Shown piece after piece: positions 22,559 through 35,672 of a stretch of DNA of 64,000 nucleotides. Location: positions 81,791,287 to 81,855,286 of the forward strand of contig OY992537.1 in assembly GCA_963921195.1 (NCBI GenBank), in the 5' to 3' direction. The position numbers were made by a program, and so were the translations under genes. Each line of letters opens with the position of its first letter. Position 1 is the first letter of the stretch. The stretch comes from Pegoplata infirma (lineage: Eukaryota; Arthropoda; Insecta; Diptera; Anthomyiidae). The notes beneath the pieces were generated by a model that was given only the letters and a program-made list of their open reading frames with translations, was not told where the DNA came from and did not search any database.

Positions 22559-23967
22559 AGTGATATGTTTATCTACTTTCTGATAGTCAATCATAATAAA
22601 TTTCTGTATAAAAAATTTTCTAGTTTTTAAAACACTACAAATATTTTCCCATAATTTATCATTATTGCAAATACTTTTATACGCTTTTAATATCATAGCT
22701 TAATATGTCAAATTATTAGATTTTTAATAATATTAAAATAATATTTAACACACTTAAATCAAACTAAAACCATAAATATTGTGAAAACACTTTAAGCCCA
22801 CCATACCATTAGAAAATTATTAAAAAATAATTCTCAAATACCAGTGATATCAAGCCAAATTTATTTTATAAATATAAAAGCAGATTATTATTTAAAATAA
22901 TACACAGACTAGAAATAAATATGACTGCTGATTTCGTTATGTATGTTCCACCTGCTCGTTGTAGTATAAAACACACAAGTGAATGGATTTCAAAAAAAGT
23001 AATCTTAGTAAAAGGGCATAAAGTTAGGTTTATAAATTTATTGAAAAATTTCCGTATTGTCTAAAAATGTAAAGAACCCAAAAAATTGAGGCACATTTTG
23101 AACGAAAGATACTTTAAAAATACTAAAGTTCTAGAAAAGTGCAACCAAAGTTTACGGGAATTCTCACTTTGTCATTCCATGTGTAACGCATCGAAACAAT
23201 CGTAAAAAGTATTGATACATGATCTATTCTAAGATATTAAAGCTATGACCGCGCGTCTTTAAAAAGTAAGACGCACTCCAAACCAAAAGATAAAAACTGC
23301 TGAAGTCTGACATGAATATGGCTTTTGCTCAGTGGGAAAAAATTCACCCTTTAGGAAGGGAAAAAATTCGATCAAAGTTTTTGAATTTTGAAAAATTTCA
23401 ACCAAAATTTTTAATTTTTTAAAAAATAAAAAAAAATATCTGGCTGTTAAGTATTTTTATTATTTTACAATAATGGCGGTGTAGCGCAAGATATATTTTT
23501 TAAAATTTCAAAAATCCAAAACTTTGAACACCGGGCTCCATACGTTAACTAAATCTAATTGTCCTCAAATTTGTACCATATAAGTTTTAGGCCTAGAGGA
23601 ATAAAAATTAGCACGGACACTTGGAAATGTGACATGACATATCAAGGACCGATCACTTTCCCTGCAGGGTATTTTCATTTTTATAACTTTTTAATAAAAG
23701 AAAACCAAATTAATGCTTAAATACATTTGTCTACATGCTGTAGTGTAGCGTATACTACTAAAAAAGAGAACATTTGTTAAAAGTCTACACACTCAGGGCG
23801 TAATCACTTTTAATACAATTTCAAGTATTTCTTATCTTATCTTTTACCTTTCATCGCATTTTTTGATATCAGTATTCTTGCAATTGTTGAGACTTTGTAT
23901 GAAGTAACAAAATGTATTATAAAATATTTCATTGATGGTCATTACAAAATAATCGGCAAAATATATA
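22559..23967. other. Non-coding stretch with Helentron scrap
   Basis: No gene. 23165-23260 (TTGTCATTCCATGTGTAACG) is a divergent piece of a Helentron 5' region. 23540-23600 (CCTCAAATTTGTACCATATA then AGTTTTAGGCCTAGAGG) is the unoccupied version of the site interrupted at 61424. The rest is unassigned. Confidence 0.4.
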
Positions 23968-26601
23968 TGGGGCATTCCATATCAAATCGGACACTATAAA
24001 TATTTTTTTTTTTTCAGTTTACAGTTTTTATTACCCTTCGAAAACTCCTTCATGGTAAATTTTCAGATTTTTTCGATGACCCATTCAAAAGATATCGAAT
24101 TTTTTAAAATTGGCAGTTTGTTCCTTTACTCAAATTTCTTTTACTCAAAACTTCTTCAATAATGGTCCAAAGTTCATTTTTTTAAAATTTTTTTTTTATT
24201 TTTACGTACTTTTAAAAATTCTAACAAATTCTAAAAAGTGCTCCAGTATGCGATGTTTAAGTTTTCAAACTTAAATCTAATTTTTTTAAAATTTGTGTAC
24301 TCTTTGATTTTTTTGAAATTTTTTGTGTAAAACTTCTATCGATTCTAAAATTTTTTTGTCCAGTGGGATTGTGGGATAACGATTATTACTATTTTTTTAA
24401 ATTTTATTGTAATTTTCCAATCTTAAAATCATTTTTAATGCTCCAATGATGCGTCATACATTAATTTTTACGCCTTATCATTTTTTTGGACAAACTAATA
24501 CCTATCTCCAATTTCTAAGGGGGCTCCCATACAAAATAAATGGGTGTCGGTCTCACTAATGACCGACAGCAGCTGATTAAATAAAACAAATTTACAAAAA
24601 ATAAAAAAATTGTATGGGGACTGCCTTAAGGTTTAATGATAGAAGGTAGGTGTGTTCAGAGAAAATGTTTGGACTAAAAAATATTGTTGGTCGGTCATAC
24701 ATTTAATTAACCTAAGGGCACTCTTAAGGCAGTTAGATCGGTTGGAGCAAATTTTAAAAAATGTTGTTTTGTGGGGGATCCCCCTTAGAAATTGGAGATA
24801 AGGTATTAGTTTGTTCCGAAGAAATGTTTAGTTGTCAAAACTAATGGGGGTCGGTCTTGGAAATGAGCCCTCTATGACGCACCATTGGAGCAGTAGAAAT
24901 GATTTGAAAATTACAATAAAATTTTTTCAAAAACTTTTAAAAAATAGCAATAGTCGTTATCCCACAATCCTACTAGGCGAAAAATTTGTAGAATCGATAG
25001 AAATTTTACACAAAAAAATTCAAAAAAAAATCAAAGAGTACACACATTTTCAAAAATGAGATTTAAATTTTAAAACTTAAAAATCGCATACTAGAGGACT
25101 TTTACGATTTTTTTAAGATTTATTTTTTAAAAGTACACACAGAAAATAGTTTCAGTTGCTGCAACTAAATTGTTTGCCAACTGAATTTTTGCGGTCCCAC
25201 GAACTATCACAATATTAAGTTGCCTCTACTGTTAATTTCAGTTGCCTCAACTGTTAAAATTCTATTTTGGGAACTGAATATTTAAAAGCTAAAATTGACA
25301 TTGGTTAGAGTGATCGAATTTTAAAAAGCGTTATATGGTAGCTTCAATCAATATTTTTTTACAATGTTTATTAAAAAATTAAATTTTTATTATTTTTGTA
25401 AAACAATTTTAATAATTAAATTTGATTATATAAAATTTTACAATTTTTAACGCGAAATACATATTACAGGTTCTGATAATTTCTAGGGGATAACTAACGT
25501 ATGTAAGTTTTCGTATTCGCAATTTTGTTACCACTATCAGGACGAAACTTATTACAATTCTCTGGGCGAGACTTCTTCGAGAGTGTTTCATAATTTTTAT
25601 TTTGGTATTTAGCTGGAAAATGCTTTTATTGTCGCCTTTTTTGGTGTTATATTGTCGCCTTATAAGGGTGTTATATCATCTTGAGAATCTGCAGTAATAC
25701 CACATGTGCAAATAACTAAAATATGTTTAATTGATTAAAATTTCGCAAAGTTATCAACTAACCGTCTAGATTTGTAACATTTTTTATGTTTTTTTAGCAG
25801 TATTCTTTAATTAAAATTTTTTGCTCAAACACGTCTGAATTGTATTTCGTTTTTTATTTAATGAAATTATAATTTTTATTTTTTTTGACGATTCGATGAC
25901 ACAGAAATGAGATCATAACAATCAATTATTGATCATGAATGCCAATACAAAATAGAATTTTACAAAAAATATAAAAATATTTTAAATTTGGTTAAGTTAA
26001 CCGACATTTTCAGTTGTCGATACAATTATTAGATATTTTTAAAATTTGTCAATTAAAGCAAATGATTATTAGTCAAGAGGGCAAATTTAGGCTTAAAGAA
26101 ACAGTTGTATTGACTAAATATTTTTCAAAAACTTTATTATATTTTATTATATTTTAGTTTATTATTGGTCACCTAACTTATTAGTTGCTAATACATCAAT
26201 TCGGTCACGATTTCTATTTATCTTTTACTCATGTTAGGTATTTGGTATGATGATAAAAACTTTACAATAACAACTAAAAATTTTTCAGATTTATCAAAAT
26301 TCGGCTTTTATAATGGAATTCCAACTAAACATTTCTCTGTGTGTAGGTAAAAGAAAAAAAAAATTGAAAAAAAAAATGCAATTTGGACCATTATTGAAGA
26401 AGTTATGAGTAAAAGAAGTTTGAGTAAAGGAACAAACTACCAATTTTTAAAAATTCGATCTCTATTCAACGGGTCATCAAAAAAATCTTAAAATTTACCA
26501 CGAAGAAATTTTCGAAGGGTATTAACAACTCTTAAGAAATTGGGAAAATAAAAAAAAAAAAAATTTCAACGTGTCCGATTTGACCATATGGGAATGCCCC
26601 A
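23968..26601. mobile_element. GGGGCATTCC foldback family, copy 1
   Basis: Ends TGGGGCATTCCATATCAAAT and inverse, flanked by TATA-type sequence. Long inverted arms (23968-24400 and 24940-26600) share TTTACTCATAACTTCTTC, TTATCCCACAATCC and ATCGATAGAAATTTTAC words. The right arm is interrupted by a TA element at 25136-26343. A duplicated middle block with GGTCGGTC phrases lies at 24450-24880. No transposase; superfamily unresolved. Confidence 0.8.
25134..26345. mobile_element. TA-site element nested in the foldback
   Basis: CACACAGAAAATAGTTTCAG at 25136 and an inverse-type end ACATTTCTCTGTGTG at 26343, each flanked by TA. The same position in the sister copy (33711, AAAGTACGTAAAA) is unoccupied. 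The interior has TCAGTTGCCTCAACTG words. No coding capacity. Confidence 0.8.
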
Positions 26602-27426
26602 TATGCTTTTGTTATATTTTTGTATGAGTAGACTTCACTCAAACAGAAATGTTTGTCAACTCAACAGAAAAATTCTGCTGTTATGAAAAAAATAGGACGG
26701 GATTTTATTCATTAGAGAATTTACTCATTTCAGAAGTCACAGTTTGTAGCTATTTTTAAACTGATTGTGAGTAAACACAAAAAAAAATCTACTAAATAAG
26801 CAAAAAAGCTGCTGAATTTGGCACTTTGCTCAGAAAATCAAAAAAATAATATATTTTCAAAAAAAGACGCACTTTAATGTTTTATGCTTGGGGATTATAA
26901 ACCAAATGCATTCCACCCGTCAGCTTCGATTTTTTTCCAAAAGGCCTTTACGCGATTAAAGGCCATATTGGCTTTTTTCTATTGCTTTATTACACTGCGC
27001 CGCTGAATTTCTTTATACTCAGTAGGCAGAATTAGTAAAGAACAGAAAAATTAAAAATTAGATTTGAAAAACAAACCACTAACAGGCATTTGTGAAGTTT
27101 TTTATGCGTCTGAAATGTGAATTTTTACCTCAATTTTCGCAAAAAGCTTATCTGATGGAAAAAATTTAAATCCAGAGTTGAAATCAACCTTAAAAAAGTT
27201 AATCGAAAATGAGTCGTTATATCGCTGACACAGTTTTGATGTCGTATATTATCTGATGTATATTATCTGCCAGAGAAATAATTTCGAGTGTATAGGTACT
27301 TACCATGTACTAATATTGATAATATCATTGATTTTATTTTATTTATCTGTTACGGTCATGATATAGCACATGGGAGATTGGTTCTGGGAACAACAAATAT
27401 ATAATCAAGAAATAAATTTATTTTGC
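26602..27426. other. Non-coding stretch of repeat fragments
   Basis: 26635-26830 has CACTCAAACAGAAATG and TCTGCTG words like the element at 61424. 27100-27230 is an isolated unit of the 13215 tandem. No gene. Confidence 0.4.
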
Positions 27427-29004
27427 AATTGTTAAATACTTCTTTTTACTTCTTTCTTAAAACCTTTTATTTTAAATGCTAAGAAGTTTCTCAATCAGTT
27501 AAGCGTCTTGAAATTTTAAGTAAGCCCAAATCCTTAAATCCCAAAAATTACACAGTAAAATGAAAATTTTATTTAAAAATTTGTGTTATACTACTATTTG
27601 TGATTTAGTAAAAAGAAATTGGTTTAAGTAACTTTGGAATAAAAAAAATTTTTCGTTCAATAATTTAGAGCAAATAAAAAAATGTGTTTATGGAAATACC
27701 GGGCAAAGATGTATTCTTGTATCCAGATGACAGCCCCTGCTAGTAAGACTTTAGTTGTATACTAAATTGTAAAAACTCTGTAACTAACTTTTGCAGCAAA
27801 TTTTCCAAATTTTAACACCACAAGAAAATTTTAAATTAGGCCTCATGTGGGTCAGTCTTTTTTGGGTTCGGGGTCATAGTGGAAAACAGTAAAATGATAT
27901 GGACGATTTATTGGCAAACATTGGTTCCGATACAATTCCACACAATCCGAAAACTCAGATTAGTATATACCAATGGTTCCCAACCTTTTTTTGGCCATGC
28001 CCAACTTTTAAGTTCAAAAAACCAAAATGTCCCCCCTACACTCAAGAAAAATGTGTAAATTTTTCAAATTTGTTTCAAAATTCAAAATTTACTTGTAGTT
28101 AACCAAACTTTTTGTTAAAATCATCTTTTAAACAAAGTTTTTAGCAAAAGTTTTCAACAACCAACTAAATAATTAAACTAAAATAATATTTTTTTTAGGT
28201 TTTAAACAAATTTTAAACAAAATTGTTAAATACTTCTTTTTACTTCTTTCTTAAAACCTTTTATTTTAAATGCTAAGAAGTTTCTCAATCAGTTAAGCGT
28301 CTTGAAATTTTAAGTAAGCCCAAATCCTTAAATCCCAAAAATTACACAGTAAAATGAAAATTTTATTTAAAAATTTGTGTTATACTACTATTTGTGATTT
28401 AGTAAAAAGAAATTGGTTTAAGTAACTTTGGAATAAAAAAAATTTTTCGTTCAATAATTTAGAGCAAATAAAAAAATGTGTTTATGGAAATACCGGGCAA
28501 AGATGTATTCTTGTATCCAGATGACAGCCCCTGCTAGTAAGACTTTAGTTGTATACTAAATTGTAAAAACTCTGTAACTAACTTTTGCAGCAAATTTTCC
28601 AAATTTTAACACCACAAGAAAATTTTAAATTAGGCCTCATGTGGGTCAGTCTTTTTTGGGTTCGGGGTCATAGTGGAAAACAGTAAAATGATATGGACGA
28701 TTTATTGGCAAACATTGGTTCCGATACAATTCCACACAATCCGAAAACTCAGATTAGTATATACCAATGGTTCCCAACCTTTTTTTGGCCATGCCCAACT
28801 TTTAAGTTCAAAAAACCAAAATGTCCCCCCTACACTCAAGAAAAATGTGTAAATTTTTCAAATTTGTTTCAAAATTCAAAATTTACTTGTAGTTAACCAA
28901 ACTTTTTGTTAAAATCATCTTTTAAACAAAGTTTTTAGCAAAAGTTTTCAACAACCAACTAAATAATTAAACTAAAATAATATTTTTTTTAGGTTTTAAA
29001 CAAA
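27427..29004. repeat. 784-bp tandem duplication with 10-bp spacer
   Basis: 27427-28210 and 28221-29004 are offset by exactly 794 and looked identical wherever I compared them (the 67-codon frames at 27899 and 28693 are the same). Each copy contains a flank plus the left part of the hAT at 28765. Confidence 0.9.
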
Positions 29005-29372
29005 AAAAAAAACTTAAAAATTTGCTCGTAAATTTGCCAATGGTTCTTAACCATTTTTTGGTAATGCCCAACTTTTAAGTTCAAAAAACCAAAATGTCCC
29101 CCCTACACTCAAGAAAAATGTGTAAATTTTTCAAATTTGTTTCAAAATTCAAAATTTACTCGTAGTTAAGCAAACTTTTTGTTAAAATCATCTTTTAAAC
29201 AAAGTTTTTAGCAAAAGTTTTCAACAACCAACTAAATAATTTAACTAAAATAATATTTTTTTTAGGTTTTAAACAAAAAAAAAACTTAAAAATTTTCTCG
29301 TTGCCCCCCTGAAGCATTCAAATTGCCCCCCAGTGGGGCGAGAATCAAAGGTTGGGAACCATTGGTATAGAC
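28757..29372. mobile_element. hAT-type MITE, CAATGGTTCCCAACC ends
   Basis: Perfect 15-bp termini CAATGGTTCCCAACC (28765 and inverse to 29364). Flanks GTATATAC and GTATAGAC match 7/8. An internal partial copy of the left end starts near 29037, and a further left end at 27971 belongs to the duplicated block. Confidence 0.8.
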
Positions 29373-29494
29373 TATATATGGATGACTTGTTAGATCAACT
29401 TTCACATAAAATCGATTTTCATGGAAAGATGGTCAAACGCATTCAAATGCAGGAATACTAAATGTTTCGACCAAATAGGAAAGTTGCTCAATAT
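29373..29494. other. Short non-TE spacer between two insertions
   Basis: About 120 bp between the hAT and the next element. Not identified. Confidence 0.3.
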
Positions 29495-31533
29495 GGTACT
29501 GCGAAATAACTCCCAAATGAAATAAGTCCCAATGAAATAACTCCCAAAGAAAAAATGAAAAATGACCCAATATTTGGGAGTTATTTAAAATCAAAATAAT
29601 TACTCCCAAAAAAAAATTAAAGAACTCACAATGAAATAAGTGCCAAAAAAGCGGCTTCGCTAAATAAAGTTTTTTTGTGTATCAAGCTTTTACTGTGAAG
29701 ATTTACTGCACAGATTGGAAATAATCCTCACCGATATTTCATTTGAAATGGAATAAGTCCCAACATTAATGAAATAACTTCCAATGCTAAATAAGAAATG
29801 AAATAAATCCCAAAATAGTTTCTGAGGGAGTAATTTCATTTGGAAGTTGTTTCATTATGAAAAAATTTCCAACAAAAATTGTGAAATGAATCGCAACACA
29901 CTGGGACTTATTTCATCTATGTAAATAAAAATCAATTGTCGTTCGTTGGTAACCGCATCAGTTGAGAACGGCTGAACCGATTTCGATGATATTTTTTTTG
30001 AAATGTTCGTCATAGCCCAACTTAGGTTTTTACGTAAAGAAAAATTGACCACGCCCACTTTTTTCGATTAATCTAAAATCGGAAAATGGCTGCACCGATC
30101 ATCGTAATTTTTTGTTTAAATGTTCTTAGTTATCCAATTTAAGTTTTTACTGAAAGAAAAATCGACCACGCCTACTTATACGCCCACTTTTTCAATTTAT
30201 CTAAAATCTGAGGATGGCTGGACCGATTTGACAAATTTTTTTTAATGAATTTTCACCATATTCCATTTTTGGTTTTTACGAATAAAGAAATTGAACACGC
30301 CAACTTTGGCTAATTTTTGTTGAAAATGTTCGGCATAATTCAACTAAGGTTTTTACGGATAGTAAAATTTCCCACGCCCACTTTTTTCAATCTATTGAAA
30401 GAACTTTAACGGCTAGACCGATTTGGTTATAGTCCGCAAAAGATTTTTAAGGAAAGAACCATTGTCAACGCCAATTTTTACGCTCACTTTTCCCGATATA
30501 TATATTTTCAATCATGGAATGGCTGGATCAATTTGTCTAATTTTGTTTTTAATGTTCGTCATAGTCCAACTGAGGTTTTTCGGAAAGAACAATTTTTCAT
30601 TTCTACGACAACTTTTCAATGGATGGACCGAGTTGGGTAAATTCAAATAATGTTTTTACGGTAAGAAAAAAATTTGCTCTATAGAAAAAAAAGTAAGAAA
30701 GTTATAGTCGGTCATATGAATACGAATACATTGGTGTAGGGTATCACCAATGTATTCGAAAAAATGGGTCCCAAATCCAAAGATGGACCATTTGGATCTA
30801 TATTTTCTTAGATCTTTATTTAGTGTAGAAAACTCACACAGATAAAAGTTAAGTGGAATTGGTTTATTTTTTGCCAATAGACCGATTTAACTGAATATCA
30901 TTCGAAATTTTTATATTGGGGGACTAAGTCCAAAAATTGTCCAATTATATTCCGATGTGATTAGGTTAATAAAGTACACGTTTAACACCTAAAAATAAAA
31001 TGTTTATAAAATATTTCCCTTTTTATGAATTTTGAGGGAATTATTTGAATATCGGAAGGGTGGTTTGTATGGGGACTACGAGAAGGACTGACCTGATTCC
31101 TTTGAAATTTGAAATGATGATTCTTGCATACAAAATTAGTTTACCTGTTAAATTTCAAAGCGATATCTATTATAATACGGTTATTAAAGTCATTTAAGCC
31201 TAATCCAAAGGTGGCGTTTGTATGGGGGCTAGGTCTTAACATGGACCGATTTTTTCCAATTTCAATAGTCTTTGTCCTTGGGTCAAAAGATGCTTAAGTT
31301 TCAAATTTCAAGTCAATTGATTTAAAATTGCGACCTGTATCTTGCTTAAACCGATAGATGGACAGACAGGGCTATATATTTAAAGCGAGACGAAATATAA
31401 TACTTATCTTATATTTGGGCCAACAACGCGGACCGGGCCAGCTAGTAATAAAATAAGTCCCAATTTGTATGGAAAAATTTTTTTTTTTTTTTTTTTGGGA
31501 AGTTATTTCATTTGGGAGTTATTTCACAGTACC
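29495..31533. mobile_element. Terminal-inverted-repeat element, GGTACTG ends, AACTCCCAAATGAAAT words
   Basis: GGTACTGCGAAATAACTCCC and inverse at 31533. Arms repeat TGGGAGTTATTTCATT in both orientations. It is split by the Helitron at 29916-31445. The 9-bp flanks GCTCAATAT and GCAAAACAT match only 6/9, so the superfamily is unresolved. Confidence 0.65.
29916..31445 (+). mobile_element. Non-autonomous Helitron
   Basis: Starts TCTATGTAAATAAAAATCAA after an A and ends GGACCGGGCCAGCTAG before a T, the standard Helitron TC...CTAG ends with A/T insertion. The interior repeats the CGGCTGAACCGATTTCGATG and CACGCCCACTTTT phrases. No Rep/helicase frame. Confidence 0.8.
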
Positions 31534-31860
31534 GCAAAACATTTTCTCAGTCTGAGTGTCGCAAACTTACTGGCCTGGTTATGGAACACGGATAATGGGT
31601 TTCTGCTATTCTTTCAATGTACATGATCCATGGACTTCCCTTGTCTGACTTTTCGGTTTGTTTCAAAGGTCAAAGTCAAGTCTATTTAGCAAATATAAAA
31701 ACCCCTATAGTAGAATAGTAAATTTTAATGAAATCCGCTGGTGACCAAACAAAAAACTATATACTCGTTAAGTATTTAAAGAAGAAAATGATATTTTCCC
31801 GACATATAGACTCACATATCTAACTTCTTTTCATTTTGATTTCAATTTTTATCCGGATCT
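31534..31860. other. Non-coding stretch
   Basis: No gene or repeat recognised between the GGTACTG element and the Helentron. Confidence 0.3.
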
Positions 31861-31963
31861 TACATTTTTATACAATCCACTCTAGTGATAGAGGGTATAT
31901 ATAACTTTGTCACTCCGTTTGTAACACCTCGAAATATTGATCTAGGATCCCTTAAAGTATATA

Positions 31964-33966
31964 TGGGGCATTCAATGTCAAATCGGACACTTTGAAAATT
32001 TTTTTTTTTTAGATTTTGTTTACAGTTTTTAGCACCCTTCAAAAACTCCTTCGTGGTAAATTTTCAGATTTTTTTGATGACCCGTTCAAAAGATATCGAA
32101 ATTTAAAAATTGGTAGTATGTTCCTTTACTCAAACTTCTTTTACTCATAACTTCTTCAATAACACAGGCACACAAAAAAAAAAAAAGTGTCCAGACCCAG
32201 AGGGTAGACAAAGTTATTTCTAGGTTTTTGGGGTCGCTGAATCCGCATATGCCCATAAAAATTCATTTCAATTGCCAGTTTTTCCCCTACCGCCCCCCTA
32301 TAACCCCCCGGAGGATTGACTTTTAATTCTAATACAAACTTAAAATTAATGTGTACTTTTATGTTTTTTTTGGAAGCTTAACCCTAAAATGACAACAAAA
32401 AAATTATGTGACCCTTCCCTCAACCCCTAGCAAACCCTTACAACCCCTGAAAAGGGATGAATTTTGAGTGTTCATAAAAAATCAAGATATATAGGGATTT
32501 CTATGTTTTTTGGACCGCTAAAACCGAATATGACTACTAAAAATTAATAATACCACTCCTTCACTTCCTAGCACCCATTACTACGCCCTATAGGGAATTT
32601 AATTTTGAAATTTACCTTCATAATTATTTTAGTTTACATCCTAAGTTTTATTGAAAATTTCAAAATTAAATCCCCTATAGGGCATGATAATGTGTGCTAG
32701 GGAGTGAGGGAGGGGTATTATACATTTTTTGAAGTCATATTTGGTTTTAGTGGCTCAAAAAACGTAGAAATCCATATACATCTTGATTTTTTATGAACAC
32801 TCAAAATTCATCCCCTTTCAAGGGGTTGTAAGGGCATGCTAGGGGTTGAGAGAAGGGTCACATAATTTTTTTGTTGTCATTTTAGGGTTTAGCTGCCAAT
32901 AGAACATAAAAGTGCACATTAATTTTAAGTTTGTATAACAGTTAAAAGTCAATCCTCCGGGGGTTATAGGGGAGCGGTAGGGGAAAAACTGGCAATTGAA
33001 ATGATTTTTTATGGCCATATTCGGATTCAGCGACCCCAAAAACCTAGAAAAAACTGGGTCTACCCTCTGGGTCTGGATATTTTTTTTATTTTGTGTGCCT
33101 GTGTAATGGTCCAAATTTCAATTTTTTTTTTCAAAATTTTTGTTTGTTTATGTACTTAAAAAAAAAAAAATCCCAAAAAAATGCGATTTTAAAGTTTTAA
33201 AATTTAAATCTCATTTTTGAAAATGTTTGTGCTTTTCGATTTTTTTTTTTAATTTTTTTGAGTAAAACTTCTATCGATTCCACAAATTTTTTGCCTAGGA
33301 GGATCGTGGGATAACGATTATTACTATATTGAGCGGTTGGAGCAAATATTAAAAAATGTCGTTTTGTGTGGGAGCCCCCTTAGAAATAGGAAATAGGGTA
33401 ATAGTTTATTCCAAAGAAATGTTAAAACGTAAAAATTAATGGGGGTCGGTCTTATAAATGACCCGTCTATGACGCACCATTGGAGCAGCAGAAATGATTT
33501 TAAGATTGGAAAATTACAATAAAAATTAAAAAAAAAATAGTAATAATCGTTATCCAACGATCCTCCTGGGCAAAAATTTTGCAGAATCGATAGAAATTTT
33601 ACGCAAAAAAATTTAAAAAATCAAAAAGTACACACATTTTCAAAAATGAGATTTAAATTTTAAACTTAAGAATCGCATACTAGAGCGCTTTTAAGATTTT
33701 TTTTTTTAAAGTACGTAAAAAAACAACAATTTTGAAAAAAAAAAATTTGCAATTTGGACCATTATTGAAGAAATTATGAGTAAAAGAAGTTTGAGTAAAG
33801 GAACAAACTACCAATTTTTCAAAATTCGATACCTTTTGAACGGATCATCAAAAAAATCTGAAAATTTACCACGATGGAGTTTTCGAAGGGTACAAAAAAC
33901 TGTAAACAAATTGGGAATAGCAAAAAAAAAAATTTCAAAGTGTTCGATTTGACATGGAATGCGCCA
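31964..33966. mobile_element. GGGGCATTCC foldback family, copy 2
   Basis: Ends TGGGGCATTCAATGTCAAAT and the inverse ATTTGACATGGAATGCGCCA, flanked by TATA on both sides (31960-63, 33967-70). Colinear with 23968-26601 apart from the insertion at 32163. Confidence 0.85.
32160..33106. mobile_element. 941-bp foldback nested in the foldback, TAA target
   Basis: Ends CACAGGCACACAAAA and inverse, flanked by TAA (32160-62, 33104-06), a Harbinger-like target size. The unoccupied site is visible in copy 1 at 24155 (CTTCAATAATGGTCC). Almost entirely palindromic around 32630, with an unusual C-rich arm (CCCCTACCGCCCCCC near 32284). No coding capacity. Confidence 0.85.
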
Positions 33967-34111
33967 TATATTCATGATCCTCGATCGATTTTAAGACGAT
34001 CTAGTGTTGAAAACACGCTGGCTTTTGAAAAACTTTACGGAGGCTCCTGCAGTTTACCATGTATGTTGGGCATTTACCTGGTCAGGTTGGTATTGCAATC
34101 CAGCGAAATCG

Positions 34112-34984
34112 GTTCAGTGCAGTGTTGCCAGAAGTAGGGGAAAATTCTACATGTAGGTATTTTTGTTCTCAAAATTGTAGCGTAGGGAAAAACGGACAGA
34201 TTTTTAGAAAATCATCAAATGTAGGTACTTTTTCAAAATATAGCTAAAAGTTGTCCAAAACCTTGAATTTTAGTAAAAAACAGTACTTTACATAGAAGAT
34301 TTAAAAACAAATTCTTGGAATGTGCTTTTTAAAAAATCTTTTGTACACTCTAATTAAAAAGGTACCTATATTAATTGGGTAAATTTCAACAAACTCTGAA
34401 ATCTACTAGAAATTAATAGAAATTTTTGTATTTATAGTACGAAACTTTACTCGTTTTACATATGAAAGTAGAAAAAGAAGTATCATAAAGAGCAAATCTT
34501 ATGATTTCGAATTATATTAAGCAACTCAAGTATTTTCTTATAAATTTTGATGCTTTTGATTAAAAATATTGTAGATTTAAAAATAATCGAAAACACCTAG
34601 AAACATTTTTTAGAACCGGTTCTGATAACATCTGTTCTAGAACAGGATTCCGAATTAAAAAAAAGTTTTATTTTTTTCTTACAAACACCTGTTGCTTTCG
34701 GGACAATCTCTATACAAAAAACATCGGTGTAGCACCGGTGTGGAAATAAGTTTTTCCACACCGGGTCTTTGCAACCCAATATTTAGCTGGGCGATGATCT
34801 GTTAATGTTATACAATAAAAAAAATGGAAATTATTGGAACTTAATTTTTTTTTTAATGAAATTTGTCCAATTTTAATGTAGGGATAAATTGTAGGGAAAA
34901 TTTTTTTCGAATGTAGGGAAAAAGGGATTTTTTTCATAAGCGTAGGTACTTTCAAAAAAATCCACTGGCAACACTGGTTCAGTG
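34112..34984. mobile_element. hAT-type MITE, CAGTGTTGCCAG ends, with 8-bp TSD
   Basis: Perfect 12-bp termini (34120 and inverse to 34976) and perfect 8-bp flanks GTTCAGTG (34112-19, 34977-84). GTAGGGAAA and TGTAGGTA words fill both sub-ends. A central hairpin near 34600-34775 has GAACCGGTTC, GTTCTAGAAC and GTGTGGAAA/TTTCCACAC. Confidence 0.92.
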
Positions 34985-35517
34985 GTTCAAAAGTTATGAG
35001 CAAAAGACTGAATTTCGACATGGGTTTTTCGTGAATTTACGAGATAAAAAACACGCTTACTTTCGAAAAGCAATTCTGAAAATGCTGGAGATTGTCATAT
35101 ATATTTGTCGTTTCCCTATCCTAGTTTGTATGGAATTTCAGCCAAATCGGTCCAGTGTTTCAAAAGTAAGCAAAACCGTGAATTTCAGACTAGTTTCACC
35201 TTAAATTCATATGTTGAAAACCCGTTAAACATGTTTTAAAAACATTTGTAAGTCACAAAAATATTTTACAACGTATTTTTGTCACTTAAATATTTTTACA
35301 CTAAAACAAATACACTCGAAAAAAATTTTACACTCAAAAAAAAGTTTACACTCTAAAAAAAATTTAGTAAATTATTATTTTTTTTTTAAATTACTAAAAA
35401 AGTTTTTTTACACAAAATAAAATATTTCTAATTAAAAATGTTCCTTTTTCTTAAAAAGGGCATTGTGGAGGATATTCATAGATTCGGCCAAGTCGAATTT
35501 AACTTTTCTACTTGTTT

Positions 35518-35672
35518 AATTTTCGATTGAGTATCTCTTGATAGAAATCCAATTTGCTCCCTTAAAAAATTTTTGAATTTGATTAAATTTAAATGAAAAA
35601 TCTCCTTAAAATTAGTAGTATTTATTTTCTTTTAAATGAAAAATCTCATGAAAATTATTTATTTTCTTTTAG
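35518..35672. other. Upstream flank of the V-ATPase gene
   Basis: AT-rich, ending in the T-rich 3' splice site. AAATGAAAAATCTC(C/A) is repeated at 35591 and 35635. No TATA box or initiator could be chosen with confidence. Confidence 0.4.

Larger units (their letters stand above)
31861..35517 (+). mobile_element. Helentron copy carrying nested insertions
   Basis: The 5' end TTTTTATACAATCCACTCTA and GAGGGTATATATAACTTTGT form the start (31866-31910). The body resumes at 33967-34111 and 34985-35517, ending GTCGAATTTAACTTTTC then CTTGTTT. Removing the insertions at 31964-33966 and 34120-34976 leaves a sequence colinear with 19737-20362. Its 3' end is about 155 bp from the V-ATPase first coding exon. 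Confidence 0.85.

Noticed and set aside
27899..28102. Two identical 67-codon frames (also at 28693)
   Set aside because: Identity is explained by the 784-bp duplication, and the second half of the frame is hAT terminus sequence. No domain recognised.
29376..29460. YMDDLL-like string resembling a reverse-transcriptase catalytic box
   Set aside because: Only about 28 codons long before a stop and no other RT motifs (fingers, palm, RNase H) on either side or beyond the neighbouring insertions. Probably chance.
31864..31910. Bacterial-style terminator (GAGGGTATA hairpins)
   Set aside because: These hairpins are the 5' termini of Helentrons and recur at every copy.
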